From assembly GCF_943590815.1 (NCBI RefSeq), contig NZ_CALSBS010000017.1, forward strand, positions 1-64,000: a stretch of 64,000 nt of DNA, read 5' to 3'. A program made the translations under genes and the position numbers. The notes beneath the pieces were generated by a model that searched no databases, was not told where the DNA came from, and was given only the letters and a program-made list of their open reading frames with translations. This document shows positions 28,804 to 39,020 of this stretch, piece after piece. Source of the stretch: Pseudocitrobacter vendiensis. GTDB lineage: Bacteria; Pseudomonadota; Gammaproteobacteria; Enterobacterales; Enterobacteriaceae. Positions within the stretch are counted from its first letter, which is position 1. Each line of letters starts with the position of its first letter.

Positions 28804-29271
28804 ATGACCATTTGGGAAATTAGCGAAAAAGCTGACTTCATCGCCGATCGACACCATCGCCAACAGGAACAGTGGCGTATTTACTGCAACTCGCTGGTAC
28901 AGGGGATCACGCTTTCGAAAGCACGCCTGCATCACGCGGTGAATTGCGCGCCGGATAAGGACCTCAGCTTCGTGCTGTTCGAACACTTTGTGCTTTCCGT
29001 GAGCCTGGTCGGCGGCTTCAACAGCCACACCATCGAATACACCGTCGAAACCCGTGACGGACAAGACAAAAAATGTATTGCCCGCGCGGAGTTAAACGCC
29101 GACGGCACCGTGGATAACGGCGTCAAATGCCGTGATCGCGAGCAGGTGCTGGAACACTATCTGGAAAAAATCGCCCCGGTTTATGACGCCCTGTATGCCG
29201 CGCTGGAAAGCGACAGCCCGGTGACGTTCAACCCGCTGGCGCAAGGCGCAAATACGGCCAAAGTAGCCTGA
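28804..29271 (+). CDS. hycA: Formate hydrogenlyase regulatory protein HycA
   Basis: A 155-residue protein beginning MTIWEISEKADFIADRHHR, close to E. coli HycA, which antagonises FhlA and damps expression of the formate regulon. No known domain is visible beyond family similarity. It is the first gene of hyc and is separated from hycB by a gap with an FhlA-like palindrome. Confidence 0.94.
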   Translation: MTIWEISEKADFIADRHHRQQEQWRIYCNSLVQGITLSKARLHHAVNCAPDKDLSFVLFEHFVLSVSLVGGFNSHTIEYTVETRDGQDKKCIARAELNADGTVDNGVKCRDREQVLEHYLEKIAPVYDALYAALESDSPVTFNPLAQGANTAKVA

Positions 29272-29287
29272 AGTACCGGTGTGTCGA

Positions 29288-29308
29288 CAGGTGTCGAAAT
29301 GACACCTG
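29288..29308. promoter_or_regulatory. FhlA-type palindrome between hycA and hycB
   Basis: CAGGTGTC-GAAAT-GACACCTG is a perfect 8-bp inverted repeat. E. coli has an FhlA-binding site in the same gap that supports expression of hyc and hyp. Confidence 0.65.
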
Positions 29309-29354
29309 CTCTGCATGATTTCGTCAAAAATGACTGTCACCTGAGGAAGACCTG

Positions 29355-29966
29355 GTGAACCGTTTTGTAATTGCTGACTCAAGCGTCTGTATTGGCTGCC
29401 GCACCTGCGAAGCCGCCTGTTCCGAGACGCATCGCCATCATGGATTGCAGTCCATGCCGCGTCTGCGCGTAATGCGCAATGAAAAAGAATCTGCCCCGCA
29501 GATGTGCCACCACTGTGAAGACGCGCCGTGCGCCACCGTTTGCCCGGTGAACGCCATCAACCGCGTTGACGGTGCGGTGCAGCTCAACGAAAGCCTGTGC
29601 GTAAGCTGCAAACTGTGCGGTATCGCCTGCCCGTTTGGGGCTATCGAATTCTCCGGCAGCCGTCCGCTGGATATCCCGGCCAACGCCAATACGCCGAAAG
29701 CATTGCCTGCGCCGCCTGCGCCTGCACGCGTGAGCACGCTGCTTGACTGGGTGCCGGGCGTTCGCGCTATCGCCGTGAAATGTGATTTGTGCAACTTCGA
29801 CGAAGAAGGCCCGGCCTGCGTACGCACTTGCCCGACCAAAGCGCTGCATCTGGTCAATAACATGGATATTGCTCGCGTCAGCAAGCGCAAACGCGAACTG
29901 ACCTTTAATACCGACTTAGGCGATCTGTCGCTGTTGCAGAGCATGCAGGAAGGAGAGGCGAAATGA
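29355..29966 (+). CDS. hycB: Formate hydrogenlyase Fe-S electron carrier HycB
   Basis: A 203-residue polyferredoxin with four 4Fe-4S motifs. Readable Cys groups include CIGCRTCEAACSETH, CHHCEDAPCATVC, CVSCKLCGIAC and CDLC…CVRTC. It accepts electrons from formate dehydrogenase H and passes them into the hydrogenase-3 arm. It is related to HydN in this window. GTG at 29355 is read as start with GAGGAAGACC upstream. The stop overlaps hycC. Confidence 0.95.
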   Translation: MNRFVIADSSVCIGCRTCEAACSETHRHHGLQSMPRLRVMRNEKESAPQMCHHCEDAPCATVCPVNAINRVDGAVQLNESLCVSCKLCGIACPFGAIEFSGSRPLDIPANANTPKALPAPPAPARVSTLLDWVPGVRAIAVKCDLCNFDEEGPACVRTCPTKALHLVNNMDIARVSKRKRELTFNTDLGDLSLLQSMQEGEAK

Positions 29967-31789
29967 GCGTGATGGGGTTAATTGACAGTGCTGTTGCCTG
30001 GTTTGCCGCAGCGGCGGTACTCGCCTTTCTGCTGTCGTTCAATAAACCGCTGAGCGGCTGGGTTGCTGGTATTGGCGGTGCGGTTGGCAGTGCCTGCACA
30101 GCGCTGGCGGGGTTTGGCGTGTTAACGCACGCGCAGCCGATTGCCGGAGTGCTCCCGCTGGTGGGACATCGCGTGCTGGCCACGCCGTTGAATTCCATCT
30201 GGCTGATTGCCTTTGGTCTGTGCGGCCTGTTTATCAGCGTGTTCAATATTACCTGGCACCGTCATCCGCAGGCGAAAGCCAATGGCTGGCTGATGAACAT
30301 TCTTATGGCAGCGGCAGTGTGCGCCACGGTGGCGGATAACCTCGGTTCGCTGGTCGTCATGGCGGAAATCATGGCGCTGTGCGGGGCATTCCTGACCGGT
30401 TGCGCCGCCTCCGGCAAACTGTGGTTTGCGCTGGGCCGCCTGGGCACAATTCTGCTGGCGGTTGCCTGCTGGTTGCTGTGGCAACGCTACGGCTCGCTGG
30501 AACTTTCCGTACTGAATCAACGGACGTTGGTTATGCCGCTGGGCTCTGACATCTGGGTACTGAGCGTGCTGGGCTTCGGCCTGCTGGCAGGGATTATTCC
30601 CCTGCACGGTTGGGTGCCGCAGGCACATGCTAACGCCAGCGCGCCGGCTGCGGCGCTGTTCTCCGCCGTCGTAATGAAAGTCGGTTTGCTCGGCATTTTG
30701 ACCGTCTCGCTGATTGGCGTGAATCAACCGCTGTGGTGGGGCATTGCCCTGCTGGTGCTGGGGATGATCACCGCGTTTGTTGGCGGGCTTTATGCGCTGA
30801 TGGAACACAATATTCAGCGTCTGCTGGCGTACCACACGCTGGAAAATATTGGCATCATTCTGCTCGGCCTTGGCGCGGGCGTGACCGGTATTGCGCTGCA
30901 ACAGCCGGTTCTGGTGGCGCTGGGTTTGACCGGCGGCCTCTATCACCTGGTGAACCACAGCCTGTTTAAAACCACGCTGTTTCTCGGCGCAGGCGCGGTG
31001 TGGTATCGCACCGGGCATCGCGATATCGAAAAACTGGGCGGTATCGGCAAAAAAATGCCGGTTATCTCCATTGCCATGCTGGTTGGCCTGATGGCGATGG
31101 CCGCGTTGCCGCCGCTGAACGGCTTCGCGGGCGAATGGGTTATCTATCAATCCTTCTTCAAACTGAGCACCAGCGACCTGTTTATTGGTCGTCTGTTAGG
31201 GCCGCTGCTGGCGGTGGGGCTTGCCATTACCGGTGCGCTGGCAGTGATGTGTATGGCGAAAGTCTATGGCGTTACCTTCCTCGGCGCACCGCGCACGAAA
31301 GAGGCGGAAAACGCCTGCTGCGCACCGCTGCTGATGGGCGTGAGCACCGTTGCGATGGCGCTGCTGTGTGTCGTGGGCGGTGTCGCGGCACCGTGGCTGC
31401 TGCCGCTGCTGACCTCCGCCGTGCCGCTGCCATTGCAGACTGCGAGCACCGTGGTGTCTCAACCGATGATCACCTTGCTGCTGATTGCCTGTCCACTGCT
31501 GCCATTCATCATCATGCTTATTTTCAAAGGCGACCGTCTGCCAAACCGTTCACGCGGCGCGGCGTGGGTGTGTGGCTATGACCATGAGCAATCGATGGTG
31601 GTCACTGCGCACGGTTTTGCTATGCCGGTGAAAGAGGCGTTTGCCGTGGTGCTGAAACTGCGCGACTGGCTAAACCCGGTGCGTCTGGTGCCAGGCTGGC
31701 AGAACGCCAGTGCGCCTGCGCTGCTGCGCGGTGTGGCACTCGTTGAGCTTGCCGTGCTGATGGTGATTGTGATTTCGCGAGGAGCCTGA
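29963..31789 (+). CDS. hycC: Formate hydrogenlyase membrane subunit HycC
   Basis: A 608-residue integral membrane protein of the NuoL/M/N-MrpD family with about 14-16 membrane segments. Conserved charged and polar residues in helices are visible, for example in LHGWVPQAHANASAPAAALFSAVVMK near residue 215. With HycD it anchors hydrogenase-3 on the cytoplasmic face of the membrane and may support ion movement. Confidence 0.95.
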   Translation: MSVMGLIDSAVAWFAAAAVLAFLLSFNKPLSGWVAGIGGAVGSACTALAGFGVLTHAQPIAGVLPLVGHRVLATPLNSIWLIAFGLCGLFISVFNITWHRHPQAKANGWLMNILMAAAVCATVADNLGSLVVMAEIMALCGAFLTGCAASGKLWFALGRLGTILLAVACWLLWQRYGSLELSVLNQRTLVMPLGSDIWVLSVLGFGLLAGIIPLHGWVPQAHANASAPAAALFSAVVMKVGLLGILTVSLIGVNQPLWWGIALLVLGMITAFVGGLYALMEHNIQRLLAYHTLENIGIILLGLGAGVTGIALQQPVLVALGLTGGLYHLVNHSLFKTTLFLGAGAVWYRTGHRDIEKLGGIGKKMPVISIAMLVGLMAMAALPPLNGFAGEWVIYQSFFKLSTSDLFIGRLLGPLLAVGLAITGALAVMCMAKVYGVTFLGAPRTKEAENACCAPLLMGVSTVAMALLCVVGGVAAPWLLPLLTSAVPLPLQTASTVVSQPMITLLLIACPLLPFIIMLIFKGDRLPNRSRGAAWVCGYDHEQSMVVTAHGFAMPVKEAFAVVLKLRDWLNPVRLVPGWQNASAPALLRGVALVELAVLMVIVISRGA

Positions 31790-31791
31790 GA

Positions 31792-32715
31792 ATGACCGTT
31801 TTCTTTGCATTACTGCAGGCGCTGGTGCTGTTTGCCGCCGCGCCGCTGCTGTCCGGCATTACCCGCGTGGCCCGCGCGCGTATGCATAACCGCCGTGGGC
31901 CGGGCGTGTTGCAGGAGTACCGCGACATTATCAAACTGCTGGGCCGCCAGAGCGTCGGGCCGGATGCATCCGGTTGGGTCTTCCGTCTGACGCCGTTTGT
32001 GATGGTGGGCGTGATGCTCACCATTGCGACCGCGCTGCCGGTGGTAACAGTCGGGTCATTGATGCCCTCTCTGGGCGATCTCATCACCCTGATTTATCTG
32101 TTCGCCATTGCCCGTTTCTTCTTTGCCATCGCCGGGCTGGATACCGGTAGCCCGTTCACCGCCCTCGGCGCAAGCCGTGAAGCGATGCTGGGTGTGCTGG
32201 TGGAGCCGATTCTGCTGCTCGGCCTGTGGGTGGCCGCGCTGGTGGCGGGGTCTACGCACATCAGTAATATCGCGAACACCGTTTATCACTGGCCTGTTTC
32301 TCACTCCTTGCCGCTGCTGCTGGCTCTTTGCGCCTGCGCGTTTGCCACCTTTATCGAAATGGGCAAACTGCCGTTCGACCTGGCGGAAGCAGAGCAAGAG
32401 TTGCAGGAAGGCCCGCTGTCTGAGTACAGCGGCAGCGGCTTTGGCGTTCTGAAGTGGGGTATCAGCCTGAAACAACTGGTGGTGCTGCAAATGTTCGTAG
32501 GCGTCTTCATTCCCTGGGGCCAGATGACCAGCTTCAGCGTTGGCGGCCTTGTGCTGGCCGTGGTGGCAGCGGTCGTCAAACTGGTTGTCGGCGTGCTGGT
32601 TATCGCCCTGTTCGAAAACAGCATGGCGCGTCTGCGTTTTTGTGCCACCTCTCGCGTCACCTGGGCGGGTTTTGGTTTTGCGTTTTTAGCTTTCGTCTCC
32701 TTGCTGGCGGCGTGA
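31792..32715 (+). CDS. hycD: Formate hydrogenlyase membrane subunit HycD
   Basis: A 307-residue NuoH-like membrane protein with about eight segments. The acidic cytoplasmic loop EMGKLPFDLAEAEQELQEG (about residues 191-209) is the conserved contact region of the family for the soluble arm. It lies two bases after hycC. Confidence 0.95.
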   Translation: MTVFFALLQALVLFAAAPLLSGITRVARARMHNRRGPGVLQEYRDIIKLLGRQSVGPDASGWVFRLTPFVMVGVMLTIATALPVVTVGSLMPSLGDLITLIYLFAIARFFFAIAGLDTGSPFTALGASREAMLGVLVEPILLLGLWVAALVAGSTHISNIANTVYHWPVSHSLPLLLALCACAFATFIEMGKLPFDLAEAEQELQEGPLSEYSGSGFGVLKWGISLKQLVVLQMFVGVFIPWGQMTSFSVGGLVLAVVAAVVKLVVGVLVIALFENSMARLRFCATSRVTWAGFGFAFLAFVSLLAA

Positions 32716-32731
32716 TTAAGAGAGTTTGAGC

Positions 32732-34441
32732 ATGTCTGAAGAAAAAATCGGTCAACATTACCTCGCTGCACTGCATCAGGCTTTCCCCGGCGTGGTGCTG
32801 GATGAAGCCTGGCAGACGAAAGATCAGCTCACTATTACGGTGAAGGTGAACTACCTGCCGGAAGTGGTGGAGTTTCTTTACTACAAACAGGGTGGCTGGC
32901 TGTCGGTGCTGTTCGGCAACGACGAACGCAAGCTGAACGGCCACTACGCGGTCTATTACGTGCTCTCCATGGAGCAGGGCACGAAATGCTGGGTAACGGT
33001 GCGCGTCGAAGTGGACGCCAACACGCTGGAATATCCGTCCGTGACGCCGCGCGTGCCTGCCGCCGTGTGGGGCGAGCGCGAGGTACGCGACATGTACGGG
33101 TTGATTCCGGTTGGCCTGCCGGATGAACGCCGTCTGGTACTGCCGGATGACTGGCCGGACGAACTTTATCCACTGCGTAAAGACAGTATGGATTACCGTC
33201 AGCGCCCGGCGCCGACCACCGATGCCGAAACCTACGAGTTCATCAACGAACTGGGCAGCAAAAAGAACAACGTGGTGCCGATTGGCCCGTTGCACGTTAC
33301 CTCTGATGAACCGGGTCACTTCCGTCTGTTCGTGGACGGCGAAAATATTATCGACGCCGACTACCGTCTGTTCTACGTCCACCGTGGCATGGAAAAGCTG
33401 GCGGAAACCCGCATGGGCTACAACGAAGTCACTTTCTTGTCGGATCGCGTATGCGGTATCTGCGGCTTCGCCCACAGTACGGCGTACACCACCTCCGTTG
33501 AGAATGCGATGGGCATCGTGGTGCCGGAACGCGCGCAGATGATCCGCGCCATTCTGCTGGAAGTGGAACGCCTGCACTCGCACCTGCTGAACCTCGGCCT
33601 GGCCTGCCACTTCACCGGGTTTGACTCCGGCTTTATGCAGTTCTTCCGCGTGCGTGAGACCTCCATGAAAATGGCGGAAATCCTCACCGGGGCGCGTAAA
33701 ACCTACGGCCTGAACCTGATTGGCGGTATTCGTCGCGACCTGTTGAAAGATGACATGATCCAGACCCGTCAGCTGGCGCAGCAGATGCGCCGCGACGTGC
33801 AGGACCTGGTAGACGTGCTGCTCAGTACGCCGAACATGGAACAGCGCACCGTCGGCATTGGTCGTCTCGACCCGGAAATCGCCCGCGACTTCAGTAACGT
33901 CGGCCCGATGGTTCGCGCCAGCGGACACGCCCGCGACACCCGCGCCGATCACCCGTTTGTCGGTTATGGCCTGCTGCCGATGGAAGTCCACAGCGAGCAG
34001 GGTTGTGACGTAATTTCGCGCCTGAAAGTGCGTATCAACGAAGTGTTTACCGCGCTGAATATGATCGATTTCGGCCTCGATAACCTGCCTGGCGGCCCGC
34101 TGGCGGTGGAAGGCTTTACCTACATTCCGCATCGCTTCGCCCTTGGCTTTTCCGAAGCGCCGCGCGGCGATGATATCCACTGGAGCATGACCGGTGATAA
34201 CCAGAAACTCTACCGCTGGCGCAGCCGTGCGGCGACCTATGCCAACTGGCCGACCCTGCGCTATATGCTGCGCGGCAACACCGTTTCCGATGCGCCGCTG
34301 ATTATCGGTAGCCTCGACCCTTGCTACTCCTGTACCGACCGCATGACCGTGGTTGATGTGCGTAAGAAGAAAAGCAAAGTGGTGCCGTACAAAGAACTTG
34401 AGCGCTACAGCATCGAGCGTAAAAACTCGCCGCTGAAATAA
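32732..34441 (+). CDS. hycE: Hydrogenase-3 large subunit HycE
   Basis: A 569-residue protein with an N-terminal NuoC-like domain (residues ~1-160) fused to the NiFe large subunit. Nickel ligands lie in RVCGICGFAHS (about residue 240) and the C-terminal DPCYSCTDR. After that Arg a 32-residue tail (MTVVDVRKKK…NSPLK) remains, matching the peptide removed by HycI once nickel is inserted. ATG 32732 (MSEEKIGQHY) is chosen to match E. coli; an in-frame ATG two codons earlier is possible. Confidence 0.97.
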   Translation: MSEEKIGQHYLAALHQAFPGVVLDEAWQTKDQLTITVKVNYLPEVVEFLYYKQGGWLSVLFGNDERKLNGHYAVYYVLSMEQGTKCWVTVRVEVDANTLEYPSVTPRVPAAVWGEREVRDMYGLIPVGLPDERRLVLPDDWPDELYPLRKDSMDYRQRPAPTTDAETYEFINELGSKKNNVVPIGPLHVTSDEPGHFRLFVDGENIIDADYRLFYVHRGMEKLAETRMGYNEVTFLSDRVCGICGFAHSTAYTTSVENAMGIVVPERAQMIRAILLEVERLHSHLLNLGLACHFTGFDSGFMQFFRVRETSMKMAEILTGARKTYGLNLIGGIRRDLLKDDMIQTRQLAQQMRRDVQDLVDVLLSTPNMEQRTVGIGRLDPEIARDFSNVGPMVRASGHARDTRADHPFVGYGLLPMEVHSEQGCDVISRLKVRINEVFTALNMIDFGLDNLPGGPLAVEGFTYIPHRFALGFSEAPRGDDIHWSMTGDNQKLYRWRSRAATYANWPTLRYMLRGNTVSDAPLIIGSLDPCYSCTDRMTVVDVRKKKSKVVPYKELERYSIERKNSPLK

Positions 34442-34450
34442 GGAATCGCC

Positions 34451-34993
34451 ATGTTTACCTTTATCAAAAAAGTGATCAAAACCGGGACGACCACGTCGTC
34501 GTATCCGCTCGAACCGCTGCCGGTTGATAAAAACTTCCGTGGCAAACCGGAACATAACCCGCAGCAGTGCGTAGGCTGTGCGGCCTGCGTGAACGCGTGC
34601 CCGTCTAACGCCCTGACCGTGGAAACGGATTTAGCCACCAACCAACTGGCGTGGCAATTCAACCTGGGCCGCTGCATTTTCTGCGGCCGCTGTGAAGAAG
34701 TGTGCCCAACGGCGGCGATTAAACTGTCGCAGGAGTACGAGCTGGCGGTGTGGAAAAAAGAGGACTTCTTACAGCAGTCTCGCTTTGACATCTGCAACTG
34801 CCGTGTTTGTCAGCGTCCGTTCGCGGTGCAAAAAGAGATCGACTACGCCATTGCGATCCTCAGGCACAACGGCGACAGCCGCGCGGAGAAACATCGCGAA
34901 AGCTTCGAAACCTGCCCGGAATGCAAACGCCAGAAATGCCTGGTGCCGTCCGACCGTATTGAACTGACTCGCCATATGAAAGAGGCCAGCTGA
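34451..34993 (+). CDS. hycF: Formate hydrogenlyase ferredoxin-like subunit HycF
   Basis: A 180-residue NuoI-like protein with two adjacent 4Fe-4S motifs ([12 protein letters not shown] about residues 38-49 and [12 protein letters not shown] about 76-87) and further Cys pairs in the C-terminal half ([15 protein letters not shown]). It connects HycB and HycG in the electron path. The stop overlaps the hycG start by one base. Confidence 0.95.
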   Translation: MFTFIKKVIKTGTTTSSYPLEPLPVDKNFRGKPEHNPQQCVGCAACVNACPSNALTVETDLATNQLAWQFNLGRCIFCGRCEEVCPTAAIKLSQEYELAVWKKEDFLQQSRFDICNCRVCQRPFAVQKEIDYAIAILRHNGDSRAEKHRESFETCPECKRQKCLVPSDRIELTRHMKEAS

Positions 34994-35760
34994 TGAGTGC
35001 TTTATTAGGCCCACGTGATGATAACGGCATGCCGGTGCCGATGACGGTGGAAGAGTCCATCGCCAGCATGAAAACGGCGTTACTGAAAAATATCAAACGT
35101 TCCGCGTATGTTTACCGCGTCGACTGCGGTGGCTGTAACGGCTGTGAAATCGAGATTTTCGCTACGCTTTCGCCGCTGTTTGATGCGGAACGCTTCGGCA
35201 TTAAAGTAGTGCCGTCGCCGCGTCATGCGGACATCCTGCTGTTCACTGGTGCAGTCACCCGCGCCATGCGTTCCCCGGCGCTGCGTGCCTGGCAATCGGC
35301 GCCGGACCCGAAAATCTGTATCTCTTACGGCGCCTGTGGCAACAGCGGCGGAATCTTCCACGACCTGTACTGCGTCTGGGGCGGCACCGACAAAATCGTG
35401 CCGGTGGATGTCTACATCCCTGGCTGCCCGCCGACGCCGGCTGCCACGCTGTATGGCTTTGCGATGGCGCTCGGCCTGCTGGAACAGAAAATCCACGCCC
35501 GCGCGCCGGGTGAACTGGACGCACAACCGGCAGAACTGCTGCACCCGGATATGAACCAGCCGCTGCGCGTTCGCGTTGACCGCGCCGCGCGCCGCCTGGC
35601 GGGCTATCGCTATGGCCGCCAGATTGCTGACGACTATATGCGTCTGCTGGGGCAGGGCGATCACCAGGTTCAGCGCTGGCTGGAAGCCGAAAGCGATCCC
35701 CGTCTGACCGAAATTGTCGGCCAGCTTAATCACGTTGTTGAAGAGGCGCGTATCCGATGA
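34993..35760 (+). CDS. hycG: Hydrogenase-3 small subunit HycG
   Basis: A 255-residue NuoB-like small subunit carrying the proximal 4Fe-4S cluster. Cysteines lie in [12 protein letters not shown] (about residue 42), YGACGNSGG (about 113) and PGCPPTP (about 143). It pairs with HycE and overlaps hycH by four bases. Confidence 0.96.
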   Translation: MSALLGPRDDNGMPVPMTVEESIASMKTALLKNIKRSAYVYRVDCGGCNGCEIEIFATLSPLFDAERFGIKVVPSPRHADILLFTGAVTRAMRSPALRAWQSAPDPKICISYGACGNSGGIFHDLYCVWGGTDKIVPVDVYIPGCPPTPAATLYGFAMALGLLEQKIHARAPGELDAQPAELLHPDMNQPLRVRVDRAARRLAGYRYGRQIADDYMRLLGQGDHQVQRWLEAESDPRLTEIVGQLNHVVEEARIR

Positions 35761-36167
35761 GCGAAACGGTGGTGTTCAGTCAACTGAGCCGTAAATTTAT
35801 TGATGAGAACGATGCGACGCCCTCTGAGGCGCAGCAGGTTGTCTATTACAGCCTGGCGATTGGCCACCACCTCGGGGTGATCGACTGCCTCGAAGCCGCG
35901 CTGACCTGCCCGTGGGATCAATACCTGGCATGGATTGCTACGCTTGAAGAGGGCAGCGTCGCGCGGCGCAAAATGGAAGGCGTGCCGAAATACGGTGAAA
36001 TCGTTATCGACAGTAATCACGTCTCTATGCTCGCGAACGCGTTTGATAAAGCGCGCGCCGTACAGACCGCGCAGCAAAAAGAGTGGAGCGAAGCGATGCT
36101 CGGCATGCTGCACGCGATTTATCAGGAAAGTGCGATTTATTTGATGGTTCGGAGGCTTCGTGACTGA
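35757..36167 (+). CDS. hycH: Formate hydrogenlyase maturation protein HycH
   Basis: A 136-residue protein required in E. coli for assembly of active hydrogenase-3; the exact step is not established. It is recognised from sequence ([19 protein letters not shown]) and operon position. It overlaps hycI by eight bases. Confidence 0.94.
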   Translation: MSETVVFSQLSRKFIDENDATPSEAQQVVYYSLAIGHHLGVIDCLEAALTCPWDQYLAWIATLEEGSVARRKMEGVPKYGEIVIDSNHVSMLANAFDKARAVQTAQQKEWSEAMLGMLHAIYQESAIYLMVRRLRD

Positions 36168-36627
36168 CGTATTACTCTGTGTGGGCAACAGCATGATGGG
36201 CGATGATGGCGCAGGCCCGTTGCTCGCTGAAATGTGTGCCGCCGCGCCGAAAGGCAATTGGGTGGTAATTGACGGCGGCAGCGCGCCAGAAAACGACGTC
36301 TTCGCTATTCGCGAACTGCACCCGGAACGTCTGCTGATTGTCGATGCCACCGACATGGGACTTAACCCTGGCGAGATCCGCATTATCGACCCCGACGACA
36401 TCGCCGAGATGTTTATGATGACCACCCATAACATGCCGTTGAACTACCTGGTCGATCAGCTCAAAGAAGATGTCGGCGAGGTGATTTTCCTCGGCATTCA
36501 GCCGGATATTGTCGGCTTCTATTACCCGATGACCCAGGCGATTAAAGACGCGGTAGACGTGGTTTATCAGCGGCTTGAGGGTTGGGAAGGCAATGGCGGG
36601 TTTGCGCAGTTAGAGGCCGAGGAATAA
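36160..36627 (+). CDS. hycI: Hydrogenase-3 maturation endopeptidase HycI
   Basis: A 155-residue metal-sensing protease that removes the HycE C-terminal peptide. Family features are GNSMMGDDGAGP near the N-terminus and the acidic and His nickel-sensing residues in DATDMGLNPGE and MTTHNMPL. It starts with GTG at 36160, preceded by CGGAGG. It is the last gene of hyc. Confidence 0.95.
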   Translation: MTDVLLCVGNSMMGDDGAGPLLAEMCAAAPKGNWVVIDGGSAPENDVFAIRELHPERLLIVDATDMGLNPGEIRIIDPDDIAEMFMMTTHNMPLNYLVDQLKEDVGEVIFLGIQPDIVGFYYPMTQAIKDAVDVVYQRLEGWEGNGGFAQLEAEE

Positions 36628-36630
36628 CAA

Positions 36631-36711
36631 TGCCGGATGGCGGCTACGCCTTATCCGGCCTACCAATCTATGCAATATCGTAGGCCGGATAAGCGTTAGC
36701 GCCATCCGGCA
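36631..36711. repeat. REP/BIME element after hyc
   Basis: Two inverted REP units, TGCCGGATGGCGGCTACGCC and its complement-like partner ending GCGCCATCCGGCA, flank a short spacer. This is the classic enterobacterial BIME form and probably stabilises the hyc transcript end. Confidence 0.9.
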
Positions 36712-36786
36712 CTGCTGTAACCTTACATTCTCCCCGTTTCTTGTAATTCCTCCCTTGTGTCAGTAATAAAAATCGCACGATTTCAG

Positions 36787-36837
36787 TGTGACTTTGTGTT
36801 ACTCGGGATATATGCTGAGTGAGACTTTGTTGCACTC
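36787..36837 (+). promoter_or_regulatory. Repeated operator-like motif before the toxin-antitoxin pair
   Basis: TGTGACTTTGTGTTACTC (36787-36804) and GAGTGAGACTTTGTTGCACTC (36817-36837) share a GACTTTGT core as direct repeats, and the second copy is bounded by GAGTG/CACTC. Type II antitoxins usually repress their own promoter, and this array just before the antitoxin gene is a likely target. Confidence 0.5.
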
Positions 36838-36849
36838 ATCGGAGGATAT

Positions 36850-37122
36850 ATGCCGTTAACAAAACTCAGGCAGCAGGGCGGGGCGGTCGTGGTAACCATC
36901 CCCGGCGAAATTGCATCGTTAATGGGCTGGGTCGTTGGCACGATGCTCAATGTAAAAGCGCACGGCGATACCGTCAGCATCACGCCTGCAAAGCGTCGGG
37001 CCAGAGGGCGTCGCTCGGTTGCTGAAATCCTGGATGGCATCGATGAAAACGAAATTGCCAGCCTCAACCAGTCATTAGCTGATGATTTAGCTGATACTCC
37101 TAAGGGTAAGGAGAAAATTTAA
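36850..37122 (+). CDS. MazE/ChpS-like antitoxin
   Basis: A 90-residue protein with an AbrB/SpoVT-like swapped-hairpin DNA-binding N-terminus (LTKLRQQGGAVVVTIPGEIA, about residues 3-22) and an acidic flexible tail that should wrap and block the toxin. CGGAGG precedes the ATG. Its TAA overlaps the next ATG by one base, giving the coupled translation usual for these pairs. Confidence 0.85.
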   Translation: MPLTKLRQQGGAVVVTIPGEIASLMGWVVGTMLNVKAHGDTVSITPAKRRARGRRSVAEILDGIDENEIASLNQSLADDLADTPKGKEKI

Positions 37123-37490
37123 TGGCGCAGGGGAAGCGGATTCCGGCAAAGGGAGAAATCTGGCACGTTAACGGCGATCCGGTGGAGGGGCACGAATTTA
37201 AAGGTGCACACTATTATCTGGTGCTTTCAGAAAAAAAACTGGTCGCCGCTTTAGGTACGGCGGTATGCCTGCCGATTACCAGCGGTGGCGGTCTGGCACG
37301 CTCGAAAGCGGTAACGGTCTGGCTGGATGGTGATAGCATGGATAGCGGAAAAATCACTGGAGTGGTTTTGTGTTATCAGCTTCGTGCTCTTGATTTGCTG
37401 GAGCGTAAAGCACGCTACGCCGCAACCGTTTCGCCCTGGGTGATGGATGAAATTCTCGGCATGGTGGTGGATTTGATTGACCCGCAGTAG
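37122..37490 (+). CDS. MazF/PemK-family toxin (ChpB-like)
   Basis: A 122-residue predicted mRNA endoribonuclease of the PemK/MazF family: GEIWHVNGDPVEGHEFKGAH near the start, ALGTAVCLPIT in the core, and the conserved C-terminal LLERKARYAATVSPWVMDE. The GHE-x-(K/R)-x-x-(H/R) region resembles the ChpBK branch. It sits with its antitoxin between hyc and asc, where E. coli K-12 has no toxin pair, so it is probably a small acquired module. Confidence 0.87.
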   Translation: MAQGKRIPAKGEIWHVNGDPVEGHEFKGAHYYLVLSEKKLVAALGTAVCLPITSGGGLARSKAVTVWLDGDSMDSGKITGVVLCYQLRALDLLERKARYAATVSPWVMDEILGMVVDLIDPQ

Positions 37491-37534
37491 CTGGATGGTG
37501 TCTTCACTTTATCCGGGTTACAAACGAGGTTTCT

Positions 37535-37555
37535 CCCTCTCCCTGTGGGAGAGGG
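37535..37555. repeat. CCCTCTCCC/GGGAGAGGG palindrome
   Basis: A perfect 9-bp stem with a 3-base loop lies between the convergent toxin and ascB genes. This is a widespread enterobacterial intergenic palindrome and may act as a terminator for either transcript. Confidence 0.7.
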
Positions 37556-37568
37556 CCGGGGTGAGGGG

Positions 37569-39011
<1,443 letters not shown>

Positions 39012-39020
39012 TTATGTCAT

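Noticed and set aside
30122-31150. Long minus-strand open frames inside hycC, hycE and fdhF-like genes
   Set aside because: They lie opposite well-recognised genes in GC-rich DNA, have low-complexity His/Arg/Gln-rich products and no ribosome sites.
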